This document shows, piece by piece, positions 16,264 to 22,874 of a stretch of DNA of 50,648 nucleotides. The stretch spans positions 1-50,648 of the forward strand of contig JAFTIN010000053.1 of assembly GCA_017456895.1 (NCBI GenBank). The letters are read 5' to 3'. How positions within the stretch are numbered: position 1 is the first letter of the stretch; every line of letters begins with the position of its first letter. The DNA is from Clostridia bacterium. Lineage in GTDB: Bacteria; Bacillota; Clostridia; Oscillospirales; CAG-272. A model generated the notes under the pieces. The model ran no database searches, was not told the origin of the DNA, and was given only the letters and a program-made list of their open reading frames with translations. A program made the position numbers and the translations under genes.

Positions 16264-16292
16264 TTTGGCTAATGACTCAAATTTTGATACAA
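16264..16292 (-). repeat. Conserved 3'-UTR motif, copy 3
   Basis: 29 bases opening TTTGGCTAATGACT and ending AATTTTGATACAA, between the stop of the gene at 16318 and its terminator hairpin. Confidence 0.65.
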
Positions 16293-16317
16293 AATTTAAG
16301 CATTCCAAAACTATATA

Positions 16318-17469
16318 TTATATTTTGATTTTGATGAATCGAACGGGGGTATTTTCATTTCCCCAAATAACTGTATATATATTATTTTGGTAAACCTTGA
16401 TTCTTCCCACAACCTCACCGTCCACCGGGAGTTTTTGTAATACGTTTCCGCTTGCAATATCAACTTGATAAATCATCTTTTCGAAATCACCAAGAATGAC
16501 CGTATCATCGTAAAGATCAAAATAAGCACAACCGTTCTTCAAGAACATCGACCATTTTTCTTTCCCGCTTTGTGCATCAAGATTGACTAAATAACCGTCT
16601 CTACCTGCTGTGCCATACATCAAACAACGTTTTATAAACAAAGGATCCGTATAGATCCAAGGAGTGGTCTTAACACAATACGTTTCCTCGCCGGTATCTA
16701 TATCCAAGCAAACCAGTTCCGTATCGTTTTTTACCCAATACACAAGATTATCTTGCCGATATATTTTACATCTCAGAAGCGGACCTTCAAATGAACGTTT
16801 GCTTTTCCAAAGAACTTTTTTATCTGTTGTATCATATTTTAAAATTCCCGCATTCGACCAGTTTGTGAATCCGATCAATAAAGTCTGTTCATCCAATCTG
16901 ATAGGCATAAAAAGTTTATCTATGCGCGATATTTTTATTTGATCTTTTAGCACTCCGCTGACAATATCAATAATCAGCAGTTGATCATTGCCGTAGCATG
17001 CGACCGCATTTTGAAATAAGCAAATATCTCCGGCTTGATACGGTTTTGTATTTGAAATATGATGCTTCCATTCAAGATTTTGCAAATCCAAATTCAAGCA
17101 CCATAAGGATGATCTGTCAGCGAAAATAAAATAATGGTCTTTTAATATATATGAGTTTATATGGTCGTCAATCCGAACTTGATCAAATTTGGAAAGTCTT
17201 TCGTTTTCATAGACCCAAAGCTCCCCCGTATAAATAATGATCTTGTCTCGATACTCCGCAAAAAAGCACTTTGAAGAAATAACCGACTGTCCTACGCATT
17301 CGATTCTGAATTTTTCTGTTCCCGTCTCCGTGTCTATAACATATAAAACGGCTTCAGGATGGCAACTTATAAAATACAGGTTGTTATCCTTGATCAAGAT
17401 GGGCGATTCATAGTGATAATCTTGACTTTTTTCGTCCGTAGGCAAATCAAACATCCACTCGATCTTCAT
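16318..17469 (-). CDS. PQQ-like beta-propeller repeat protein
   Basis: 383 aa without a signal peptide or TM segment, so apparently cytoplasmic. Repeats of the type LYVIDTETGTEKFRI, LVCLDIDTGEETY, LVNLDAQSGKEKW and YQVDIASGNVLQKL are PQQ-enzyme/WD40-like propeller blades, about seven in all. Such propellers commonly mediate protein interaction; the residues for a PQQ cofactor are not evident. The start at 17469 is chosen because GGAGG lies just upstream, although the spacing is short; the frame extends 45 bases further without a better site. It has its own extended -10 promoter (TGGTATAAT) and is followed by the conserved 3' motif and terminator shared with its neighbours. Role unknown. Confidence 0.8.
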   Translation of the reverse strand: MKIEWMFDLPTDEKSQDYHYESPILIKDNNLYFISCHPEAVLYVIDTETGTEKFRIECVGQSVISSKCFFAEYRDKIIIYTGELWVYENERLSKFDQVRIDDHINSYILKDHYFIFADRSSLWCLNLDLQNLEWKHHISNTKPYQAGDICLFQNAVACYGNDQLLIIDIVSGVLKDQIKISRIDKLFMPIRLDEQTLLIGFTNWSNAGILKYDTTDKKVLWKSKRSFEGPLLRCKIYRQDNLVYWVKNDTELVCLDIDTGEETYCVKTTPWIYTDPLFIKRCLMYGTAGRDGYLVNLDAQSGKEKWSMFLKNGCAYFDLYDDTVILGDFEKMIYQVDIASGNVLQKLPVDGEVVGRIKVYQNNIYTVIWGNENTPVRFIKIKI

Positions 17470-17502
17470 AGTTCCTCCATTTTTTGCAGTAGCATTGCAT
17501 AC

Positions 17503-17557
17503 ATTATACCACAATAAAACATAAACCGCAATCCCTTTGTATTAGAATTGCGGTTTA
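17503..17557 (-). promoter_or_regulatory. Terminator-promoter module, copy 3
   Basis: Perfect arms AAACCGCAAT/ATTGCGGTTT around CCCTTTGTATTAGA; on the minus strand the extended -10 TGGTATAAT follows and drives the beta-propeller gene. Confidence 0.65.
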
Positions 17558-17561
17558 TATT

Positions 17562-17576
17562 TGGCGGAGCAGGAGA
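17562..17576 (-). repeat. tRNA-Ser 3'-end fragment, copy 2
   Basis: TGGCGGAGCAGGAGA, identical to the tRNA-Ser end at 18128-18142. A GATACCC hairpin (17582-17602) separates it from TTTGAACTCT, which is the T-loop sequence of the same tRNA, so it looks like a tRNA-Ser 3' part split by the hairpin. Confidence 0.7.
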
Positions 17577-17605
17577 AAAAAGATACCCGAAATTGGGTAT
17601 CCGAG

Positions 17606-17815
17606 GGTATTTGAACTCTACTCCCTTGCGGTGCAAGTCCGCCTTGCGTCCTTGGGGCTACGCCCCTACGCTTGCCGATGGCAAGCCACCGCGGGAGCAA
17701 CTTTGCTTGCCTCGCTGATGAGCGAGCTCATCGACTCGGCTGCGCTGCGTTATCTGCGCCGTGCTCACTGCGTGAGCCCGACGCAGAGAGGAAAATCTCT
17801 CCTGCTCGAGCCAAA
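17606..17815. repeat. Mosaic of short hairpins
   Basis: Non-coding part of the 658-base gap. Hairpins include CTTGCGGTGCAAG, GGGGCTACGCCCC, CTTGCCGATGGCAAG, CGATGAGCTCGCTCATC-type and GCTCACTGCGTGAGC. TTTGAACTCTACTCCC at the left end also occurs at 14483. At the right end TCTCTCCTGCTCGAGCCA resembles a tRNA-Ser 3' end on the plus strand. Frames crossing it are not credible genes. Confidence 0.55.
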
Positions 17816-17818
17816 ACG

Positions 17819-17857
17819 AAAAATAAGGAATGCCCCAAAGGACATTCCTTATTTTTG
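17819..17857 (+). terminator. Terminator hairpin after the mosaic
   Basis: Stem AAATAAGGAATG/CATTCCTTATTT with TTTTT tail, directly after the tRNA-like CGAGCCA sequence, as if it once ended a tRNA transcript. Confidence 0.7.
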
Positions 17858-17922
17858 TGAAGGGGCGATAAAAAAGATATTTTTACCTTTTTTTGTTTGG
17901 GTTTGAAATGCCGCGACTATTA

Positions 17923-18084
17923 ATGAAATCCTGCTTTGCAGGATGAAATCCAAACAAGTTTGGATGAAATCTTCAGCCTACGGCTTCAGATGAAATCAAA
18001 TCCACCTCTCTCTAACCTTGCGAAGCAAGATTTCATCGCGTAGCGATTTCATCCACCGCAGGTGGATTTATTCCGCAGTCGGCG
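17923..18084. repeat. Hairpin array punctuated by GATGAAATC / GATTTCATC
   Basis: GATGAAATC occurs at 17922-17930 (first base T/A variant), 17942-17950, 17963-17971 and 17989-17997; between them lie hairpins CTGCTTTGCAG, CAAACAAGTTTG and TTCAGCCTACGGCTTCA. After a central CCACCTCTCTCTAACC the punctuation appears inverted, GATTTCATC at 18029-18037 and 18045-18053, with hairpins CTTGCGAAGCAAG, GCGTAGC and CCACCGCAGGTGG. The element is thus one large palindrome built of small ones. Confidence 0.78.
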
Positions 18085-18094
18085 GATTTAATTG

Positions 18095-18126
18095 AAAAAA
18101 CGACAAGTCAAAACTTGTCGTTTTTT
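18095..18126 (-). terminator. tRNA-Ser terminator
   Basis: AAAAAACGACAAGT/ACTTGTCGTTTTTT, immediately downstream of the tRNA CCA end on the minus strand; the A/T-runs make it bidirectional. Confidence 0.88.
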
Positions 18127-18127
18127 C

Positions 18128-18218
18128 TGGCGGAGCAGGAGAGATTTGAACTCTCGCGCCGGTATAGCCGACCTACACCCTTAGCAGGGGCGCCTCTTCA
18201 CCACTTGAGTACTACTCC
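18128..18218 (-). tRNA. tRNA-Ser(GCT)
   Basis: 91 bases on the minus strand. Acceptor GGAGTAG pairs with CTGCTCC, discriminator G and CCA are encoded. The anticodon arm reads CCCC-TGCTAAG-GGG with anticodon GCT, decoding AGC/AGT. A long variable arm (GTCGGCTATACCGGC) and T-arm GAGAG-TTCAAAT-CTCTC confirm a serine tRNA. Two further copies of its last 15 bases lie 0.57 and 4.35 kb downstream, bracketing an accessory block. Confidence 0.95.
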
Positions 18219-18386
18219 ACACCAATGATATAAAATTGTGTCGCGACTACACCGTCTGCCGTAGTCTGCCATAGTATTATATCAAGTTTTATCCCATTTG
18301 TCAAGAGGTTTTTTGAATATGATGAGAGTTTTTTGCTTTTTGTCTCGAGAGAGGAAAAAAGCGCTTTTCAATATACGTCGCTTTAC

Positions 18387-18416
18387 TTGACACGCGCGTT
18401 TTATAAGTGATATAAT
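18387..18416 (+). promoter_or_regulatory. Promoter of the radical SAM operon
   Basis: TTGACA (18387-18392), 18-base spacer, TATAAT (18411-18416), 36 bases before the radical SAM start. Confidence 0.8.
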
Positions 18417-18451
18417 AAATACAATCAGATTGGATAATGAAAGGAGAAAAA

Positions 18452-19828
18452 ATGAGCATCAGAAGTAAGATTGCCGAATATAAGAGATACACACAGGGCG
18501 TGTGCCATTGTACGTTCAACCCGGACGGACCCGGAGTTGTACGTATACATCTCGTACCCCCGAAGTTTAAGCTCTTTGGCTCTGCGCCCTACGTAGTCAT
18601 TCTTAACGGATATTACGTATTACCCATCGGTCACGCTTGGGCGACCATTCTTGCGGAATTTATCCGTGAGGTCAACGTCTTTGACGGAAAGCCTATGACC
18701 GAGGAGGATGAAAAGGGAGTTGTTGAGAGGACGGTAAAGCGCGTATCCTCACTCTATCCTCTCATCGGCCGCGATGAGATAGAGCTTGATCTCGACGAGA
18801 TCCTCGACGTCATATTCACTGTTGCGCGCGGAGAGATGCCCGGTAGCCGCATCGACAGACTTTCTATACATAAATACGCTAAGCATATGACCGCTCCTCA
18901 CAGAATGGACTTGATGGTCAGTGCTATGACAAACGAGCAAGGCCTATGGAAATGTAACCAAAAGTGTACTTTTTGTTATGCTTCGGGCCAAAAACTGAGC
19001 TCTGCAAAGGAATTATCCACCTCGGAGTGGAAATGTATTATTGATAAGCTCTGGGAGTCAAGAGTTCCTATGGTGACCTTTACCGGAGGTGAGCCGACAC
19101 AGAGGGAGGACCTCGTCGAGCTTGTCGATCACGCAAAGAAATTCGTCACCAGAGTGAACACCAACGGAGTTCTTGTTACACCGGAGCTTGCAGAAAAGCT
19201 TAAGCGCGCAGGCCTTGACAGTATGCAATTTACTCTCTATTCCTTCGACCCCGAGATCCACAATTCTCTCGTCGGAGCAAGCAAGTTCTCCGATACGGTC
19301 GAGGGAATCAAGAATGCGGTCGAGGCAGGTCTTGACGTCAGCGTCAACACACCCCTTTGCAAGAAGAATTCCGACTATAGATCCACCCTTGAATTCGTTA
19401 GGTCGCTCGGTGTCCGCTTCGTTACCGCGAGCGGTCTTATTCTCACCGGCAATGCAGATATCAACCACGCCGAATACGATCTCACGCAAAAGCAGCTTAC
19501 CGACCTCATCATCGAGGCAAAGGGCTATTGTGACGTACACTGTATGGAGATCGACTTCACCTCTCCCGGCCTTATCCGTAAGCAGACGCTTGAGTCCATC
19601 GGTATGAACGTGCCTATGTGTGGAGCCTGCCTTTCCAATATGGCTATTGCTCCCGACGGCACCGTCGTTCCTTGCCAGAGCTGGCTCGGCGCGGATGCCT
19701 CGCTCGGTAATATTCTTACCGACGACTTCAAGAATATCTGGAACAGTCAGATCTGCCGTGATCTTAGAGGCATGACGGAGGATGAGGCGCTCGTCTGTCC
19801 CTTCAGGCAGAGAAAGGAGCGTGGCTGA
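18452..19828 (+). CDS. Radical SAM/SPASM enzyme, putative peptide-modifying
   Basis: 458 aa. Radical SAM enzymes cleave S-adenosylmethionine at a 4Fe-4S cluster to start radical chemistry. The CX3CX2C motif is Cys168, Cys172 and Cys175 (WKCNQKCTFCYA), and TGGEP follows at 211-215. The C-terminal region has a SPASM-like set (MCGACLSN, PDGTVVPC, SLGNI, NIWNSQIC, VCPFRQ) that would bind extra iron-sulfur clusters, as in enzymes that modify peptides or proteins. The first ~100 residues (LNGYYVLPIGHAW, KPMTEEDEKGV) loosely resemble a PqqD-like peptide-recognition domain. The start follows AAAGGAG; an ATG 15 bases earlier contains that site. The next gene begins one base after the stop and encodes a protein with a (Cys-Ala)6 tail, the probable substrate. 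Substrate and reaction are inference. Confidence 0.88.
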   Translation: MSIRSKIAEYKRYTQGVCHCTFNPDGPGVVRIHLVPPKFKLFGSAPYVVILNGYYVLPIGHAWATILAEFIREVNVFDGKPMTEEDEKGVVERTVKRVSSLYPLIGRDEIELDLDEILDVIFTVARGEMPGSRIDRLSIHKYAKHMTAPHRMDLMVSAMTNEQGLWKCNQKCTFCYASGQKLSSAKELSTSEWKCIIDKLWESRVPMVTFTGGEPTQREDLVELVDHAKKFVTRVNTNGVLVTPELAEKLKRAGLDSMQFTLYSFDPEIHNSLVGASKFSDTVEGIKNAVEAGLDVSVNTPLCKKNSDYRSTLEFVRSLGVRFVTASGLILTGNADINHAEYDLTQKQLTDLIIEAKGYCDVHCMEIDFTSPGLIRKQTLESIGMNVPMCGACLSNMAIAPDGTVVPCQSWLGADASLGNILTDDFKNIWNSQICRDLRGMTEDEALVCPFRQRKERG

Positions 19829-19829
19829 T

Positions 19830-20909
19830 ATGAAGCTGAACAATGAACCGTATTCCGAGGAAACCATAAAGCTTAAGAGAAAAATGCCGGTCAGGAACAT
19901 CGTTATTATGGTATTCCTCGTTGCGATCCAGGTCATCGCCATACTCCTTGCCGCGGTGAATAAGCCGCGCCCCCTCGATCAGATTGACGAGTATAACGTG
20001 ACCGTGACTCCGCAGAGCGACGGAACTCTCAAGATAGAGTACGACATTGTCTGGCGCGCCCTTTCGGTAAGCGAGCCGCTTGAGTGGGTTGAGATCGGCC
20101 TTGCAAACAGCCATTATTCCCTGATCCCCGACTCGGTATCAAGCACCGTAAGAGAGGCTATCCCGATCAAAGACGACGATTACCCCTATATGCAGCTCGA
20201 CCTTAAGAAGACCTACTCGGGCGGTGAGGTCGTACACCTTACCTTTGCTATTAATCAGAGAGAAATGCTCTGTGAGGAGGATGGCGCGTACTTCTATGAA
20301 TTCGTTCCCGGATGGTTTAACGAGATATCGATAGAGAAGTACCGCTTCTCCTGGTATGACAACGGTAAGGTTACCGATCTTACTCCCGGGGCTGAGTCTG
20401 AGCACGGCTACTACGTCTACGAAGGTTCACTCGGCAGGGGAGAGTACAAGCAGATGCGTGTATACTATTCGCCCGATACCTTCAACTTTGCCTACGACGT
20501 TCCTACCGTAGAGTATCAGCCCTTCGATGCTGACGGCGCTTACGACTCACTTGAGGACGATAAGGTAGCAGGCTGGATGCTTGCAATATTCGTTGTGATA
20601 CTTATCTTCGTTGGCGAGCTGTTCCTCATCGACTCCTTCGTCTCCTACGGACGCGGCAGAGGATTTATTATGGGCTACGGACATCCGATCCATGTATATG
20701 GATATGGCAACCCACTTTACAAAAAGGCGGCTGACGAGGACTATAAGCGCAGAAGCTCCGGACTCCACGGCCGCGGAGGACACAGCGGCGGTGGTAGGGG
20801 TGGCAGCTGCGCCTGCGCCTGTGCTTGCGCGTGTGCTTGCGCCGGCGGCGGTAGAGCAGGGTGCTCAAGGAAGGCGCCGCTCCCGGCTAAAACAGAGTCT
20901 CGGGAATAA
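19830..20909 (+). CDS. Membrane protein with (Cys-Ala)6 C-terminal tract (DUF2207-like)
   Basis: 359 aa. A TM helix at about 23-43, an extracytoplasmic beta-rich domain (about 45-245) resembling DUF2207 N-terminal domains, and a second TM helix (248-268) precede a Gly-rich, basic tail. The tail reads GGRGGS, then six Cys-Ala pairs (Cys327 to Cys337), then GGGRAGCS with Cys345. The codons alternate TGC/TGT and GCC/GCT/GCG, so the tract is not simple DNA slippage. The start is one base after the radical SAM stop (TGA T ATG), with AAGGAG inside the upstream gene: tight coupling. The tract looks like a substrate for thioether formation or metal binding. A DUF2207 tail is usually Gly-rich; replacement by alternating Cys is the striking point. 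Function unknown. Confidence 0.85.
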   Translation: MKLNNEPYSEETIKLKRKMPVRNIVIMVFLVAIQVIAILLAAVNKPRPLDQIDEYNVTVTPQSDGTLKIEYDIVWRALSVSEPLEWVEIGLANSHYSLIPDSVSSTVREAIPIKDDDYPYMQLDLKKTYSGGEVVHLTFAINQREMLCEEDGAYFYEFVPGWFNEISIEKYRFSWYDNGKVTDLTPGAESEHGYYVYEGSLGRGEYKQMRVYYSPDTFNFAYDVPTVEYQPFDADGAYDSLEDDKVAGWMLAIFVVILIFVGELFLIDSFVSYGRGRGFIMGYGHPIHVYGYGNPLYKKAADEDYKRRSSGLHGRGGHSGGGRGGSCACACACACACAGGGRAGCSRKAPLPAKTESRE

Positions 20910-20970
20910 AGCAAGATTTGTATGTAAAATACCTTCTGCGCGGCAAATATCATAAATAAGTCAATAAACA

Positions 20971-21010
20971 AAGACGGAAGAAGAGCTTTTGACTCTTCTT
21001 CCGTCTTTTT
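20971..21010. terminator. Bidirectional terminator
   Basis: 15-bp stem AAGACGGAAGAAGAG/CTCTTCTTCCGTCTT with a TTTTT tail, between the convergent (Cys-Ala) protein and flotillin genes. Confidence 0.9.
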
Positions 21011-21045
21011 CGTTATGTAAAAACGATCACGCGTAGCGTGTTTGA

Positions 21046-22437
21046 TTATTCCTCTGTCTTGGCCGCCGCCTTGCCACCGACAAAGCCGGAGATAAGGCTG
21101 GTCACGTCGATACCGGTAGACTCTCTGACACCGGACATGATCTGGTCGGCGCTGGTCATTACGTCCTTGACGAGCTTTGTAGAGTTGCCGTCGCCGTACA
21201 TAACGATCTTCTCGGTCTGCGCAAGAGGAGCTGCGGCATTCTTGACAACCTCGGGAAGGGCAGCGAGATACATCTCGAGCACGGACGCCTCACCCATCTT
21301 CTTCTGGGCCTCGGCCTTCTTCTCGATAGCCTCCGCTTCTGCGATACCCTTGGCTCTGATACCCTCTGCCTCCTGCTCCATAGCATAGCGGAGAGCCTCT
21401 GCCTCTGCCTTCTTAGCCTCAGCAGCCTTTTGAGCTTCGTATGCGCGTGCTTCAGCCTCGCGCTGACGCTTGATAAGGTCTGCCTCTGCTTCCTTTTCGG
21501 TCTTGTACTTGATAGCGTCTGCCTGCTTTCTGATCTCGGCATCGAGCTTTCTTTCTCTGATGGCGATCTCCTTTTCTGCAAGCTCTGCTTCCTTTTCACG
21601 TCTTGCGATGTCGGCGTTGGTCTTAGCAACCTCGATCACCTTACGCTGATTTTCCTGCTGGATGGAGTATGCGGCGTCTGCCTCTGCGGCCTTTGTATCT
21701 GCGCGCACCTTCATGTCTGCCTGCTGAACTGCAAGCTCTGCATTCTGCTCGGCGATCTTCTTCTCGGCCTCAACCTTAACGGCGTTAGCCTCCTCCTGTG
21801 CCTTGGAGGTAGCGATTGCGATATCTCTCTGCGCATTAGCCTTAGCGATCTGCGCATTCTTTCTGATCTGCTCGACGTTGTCGATACCCATGTTCTCGAT
21901 GGTACCTGCTCCGTCCTTGAAGTTCTGGATGTTGAAGTTAACTACCTCGATACCGAGCTTCTCCATATCGGGGACAACGTTCTCGGTGATCTTTTTAGCA
22001 ACGCCCTGACGGTCCTGGACCATTTCCTTAAGGCCAACAGAACCGACGATCTCACGCATATTACCCTCAAGAACCTGGGTTACGAGGGTTACCATCTCCT
22101 GGCGGGTCTTGCCGAGGAGGGCCTCAGCCGCTCTTTCGAGGAGGTTGAGATCGGACGAGATCTTGATGTTTGCAACACCGTCAACGGTAACGTTGATAAA
22201 CTCGTTGGTGGGAACTGCTTCACTGGTCTTTACGTCGACCTGCATTACACCGAGAGAGAGCTTATCAAGACGGGTGAAGAACGGCATTCTCCAGCTCGCC
22301 TTACCTATGATGATGCGTCTTTTTTTAGGACCCGAAACGATGAACGCGGTGTCCGGGGGTGCTTTGATGTAACCTGTCACGCCGAGTATAGCGGCGAGTG
22401 CGATGATTACAGCGAGTGCGATAAATAATCCTGGCAT
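21046..22437 (-). CDS. Flotillin (SPFH/band 7 protein)
   Basis: 463 aa. Flotillins assemble scaffold rings in functional membrane microdomains. An N-terminal hydrophobic helix (about 3-22) anchors it. The SPFH domain follows (about 25-200; MPFFTRLDKLSL, VPTNEFINVTVDGVANIKI, LGIEVVNFNIQNF), then a long Ala/Glu/Lys-rich coiled coil (about 205-390) and a Gly-rich C-terminus (MSGVREST, LISGFVGG). This order matches the YuaG/FloT type. The ribosome binding site AGGAGG lies 8 bases upstream of ATG. It is monocistronic; no NfeD partner gene lies next to it. A Mn2+-type yybP-ykoY riboswitch and terminator precede it by about 140 bases and would control it by read-through. Confidence 0.93.
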   Translation of the reverse strand: MPGLFIALAVIIALAAILGVTGYIKAPPDTAFIVSGPKKRRIIIGKASWRMPFFTRLDKLSLGVMQVDVKTSEAVPTNEFINVTVDGVANIKISSDLNLLERAAEALLGKTRQEMVTLVTQVLEGNMREIVGSVGLKEMVQDRQGVAKKITENVVPDMEKLGIEVVNFNIQNFKDGAGTIENMGIDNVEQIRKNAQIAKANAQRDIAIATSKAQEEANAVKVEAEKKIAEQNAELAVQQADMKVRADTKAAEADAAYSIQQENQRKVIEVAKTNADIARREKEAELAEKEIAIRERKLDAEIRKQADAIKYKTEKEAEADLIKRQREAEARAYEAQKAAEAKKAEAEALRYAMEQEAEGIRAKGIAEAEAIEKKAEAQKKMGEASVLEMYLAALPEVVKNAAAPLAQTEKIVMYGDGNSTKLVKDVMTSADQIMSGVRESTGIDVTSLISGFVGGKAAAKTEE

Positions 22438-22574
22438 AAAAATGTCCTCCTATTATAATAATATGTTATTTGTTGTGTTTTTGCTCCCTATAGGATCCGC
22501 CTCGGCAAATGAGCCGACTAAGGATAGTATAGTTTACAATTTTGTGTCTTCGGGAGCTTTCTTGTACCGGAAGT

Positions 22575-22614
22575 ACAAAAAAGACCTTTAGCGTACCGAT
22601 ACACTAAAAGTCTT
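22575..22614 (-). terminator. Riboswitch expression-platform terminator
   Basis: On the minus strand AAGACTTTTAGTGTA-TCGG-TACGCTAAAGGTCTT pairs over 15 bp (two G-U) and runs into TTTTTT. Its 5' arm contains the 3' strand of riboswitch stem P1 (CTTTT), so P1 and the terminator cannot form together. Confidence 0.88.
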
Positions 22615-22712
22615 GTTATCATCTAAATCAGATTAGCAGGCACCGAGCACTCTAGATTGCTGTCTTGACGATGCTGCGCACCACCCCGAGGGGCGATGAA
22701 CTACTCCCTTTT
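22606..22712 (-). ncRNA. yybP-ykoY (Mn2+) riboswitch
   Basis: Minus-strand 107-nt aptamer. P1 pairs AAAAG (22708-22712) with CUUUU (22606-22610). The conserved L1 sequence GGAGUAG follows the first strand. P3 (GCAG/CUGC, then AGCA/UGCU) encloses the conserved UCGUCAA internal loop, and a terminal hairpin AAUCU/AGAUU precedes AACAAGAC. These match the L. lactis yybP-ykoY aptamer element by element. Ligand binding should stabilise P1 and prevent the terminator, turning expression on. It begins about 10 bases after the -10 box. The controlled gene is flotillin. Confidence 0.85.
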
Positions 22713-22721
22713 GACATCTTG

Positions 22722-22750
22722 ATTGTATCACAAATTGCGCTTTGTGTCAA
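22722..22750 (-). promoter_or_regulatory. Promoter of the riboswitch-flotillin transcript
   Basis: Minus strand TTGACA (22745-22750), 17-base spacer, TACAAT (22722-22727). Confidence 0.85.
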
Positions 22751-22812
22751 GGGGTTCTCCTCTGATTTGTATACTTGCATAATTTTCTATCTGGGATTTG
22801 TGAAAGGTGAAT

Positions 22813-22846
22813 AAAAATGGGCGCCGAGCTGAAAAACTCGGCGCCC
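22813..22846 (-). terminator. Terminator of the Cys-rich surface protein gene
   Basis: Perfect 10-bp stem GGGCGCCGAG/CTCGGCGCCC followed on the minus strand by ATTTTTATT. Confidence 0.85.
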
Positions 22847-22874
22847 GAAAGATTAAAAAATCTTGGAAAACAGA

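Noticed and set aside
13827..17557. Integron with attC sites
   Set aside because: Units share 3' motifs and orientation as in integron cassettes, but no GTTRRRY/RYYYAAC core pairs and no integron integrase are visible.
17631..17906. Possible small gene in the hairpin mosaic
   Set aside because: The frame crosses many short hairpins and a terminator, has no ribosome binding site and no recognisable domain.
17923..18084. CRISPR array
   Set aside because: The 9-base repeats are too short, spacers are themselves palindromes, the repeats invert at the centre, and no cas gene is present.
20810..20860. Simple-sequence DNA slippage as the cause of the Cys-Ala tract
   Set aside because: Cys and Ala codons vary synonymously along the tract, so it is not a pure short tandem DNA repeat.
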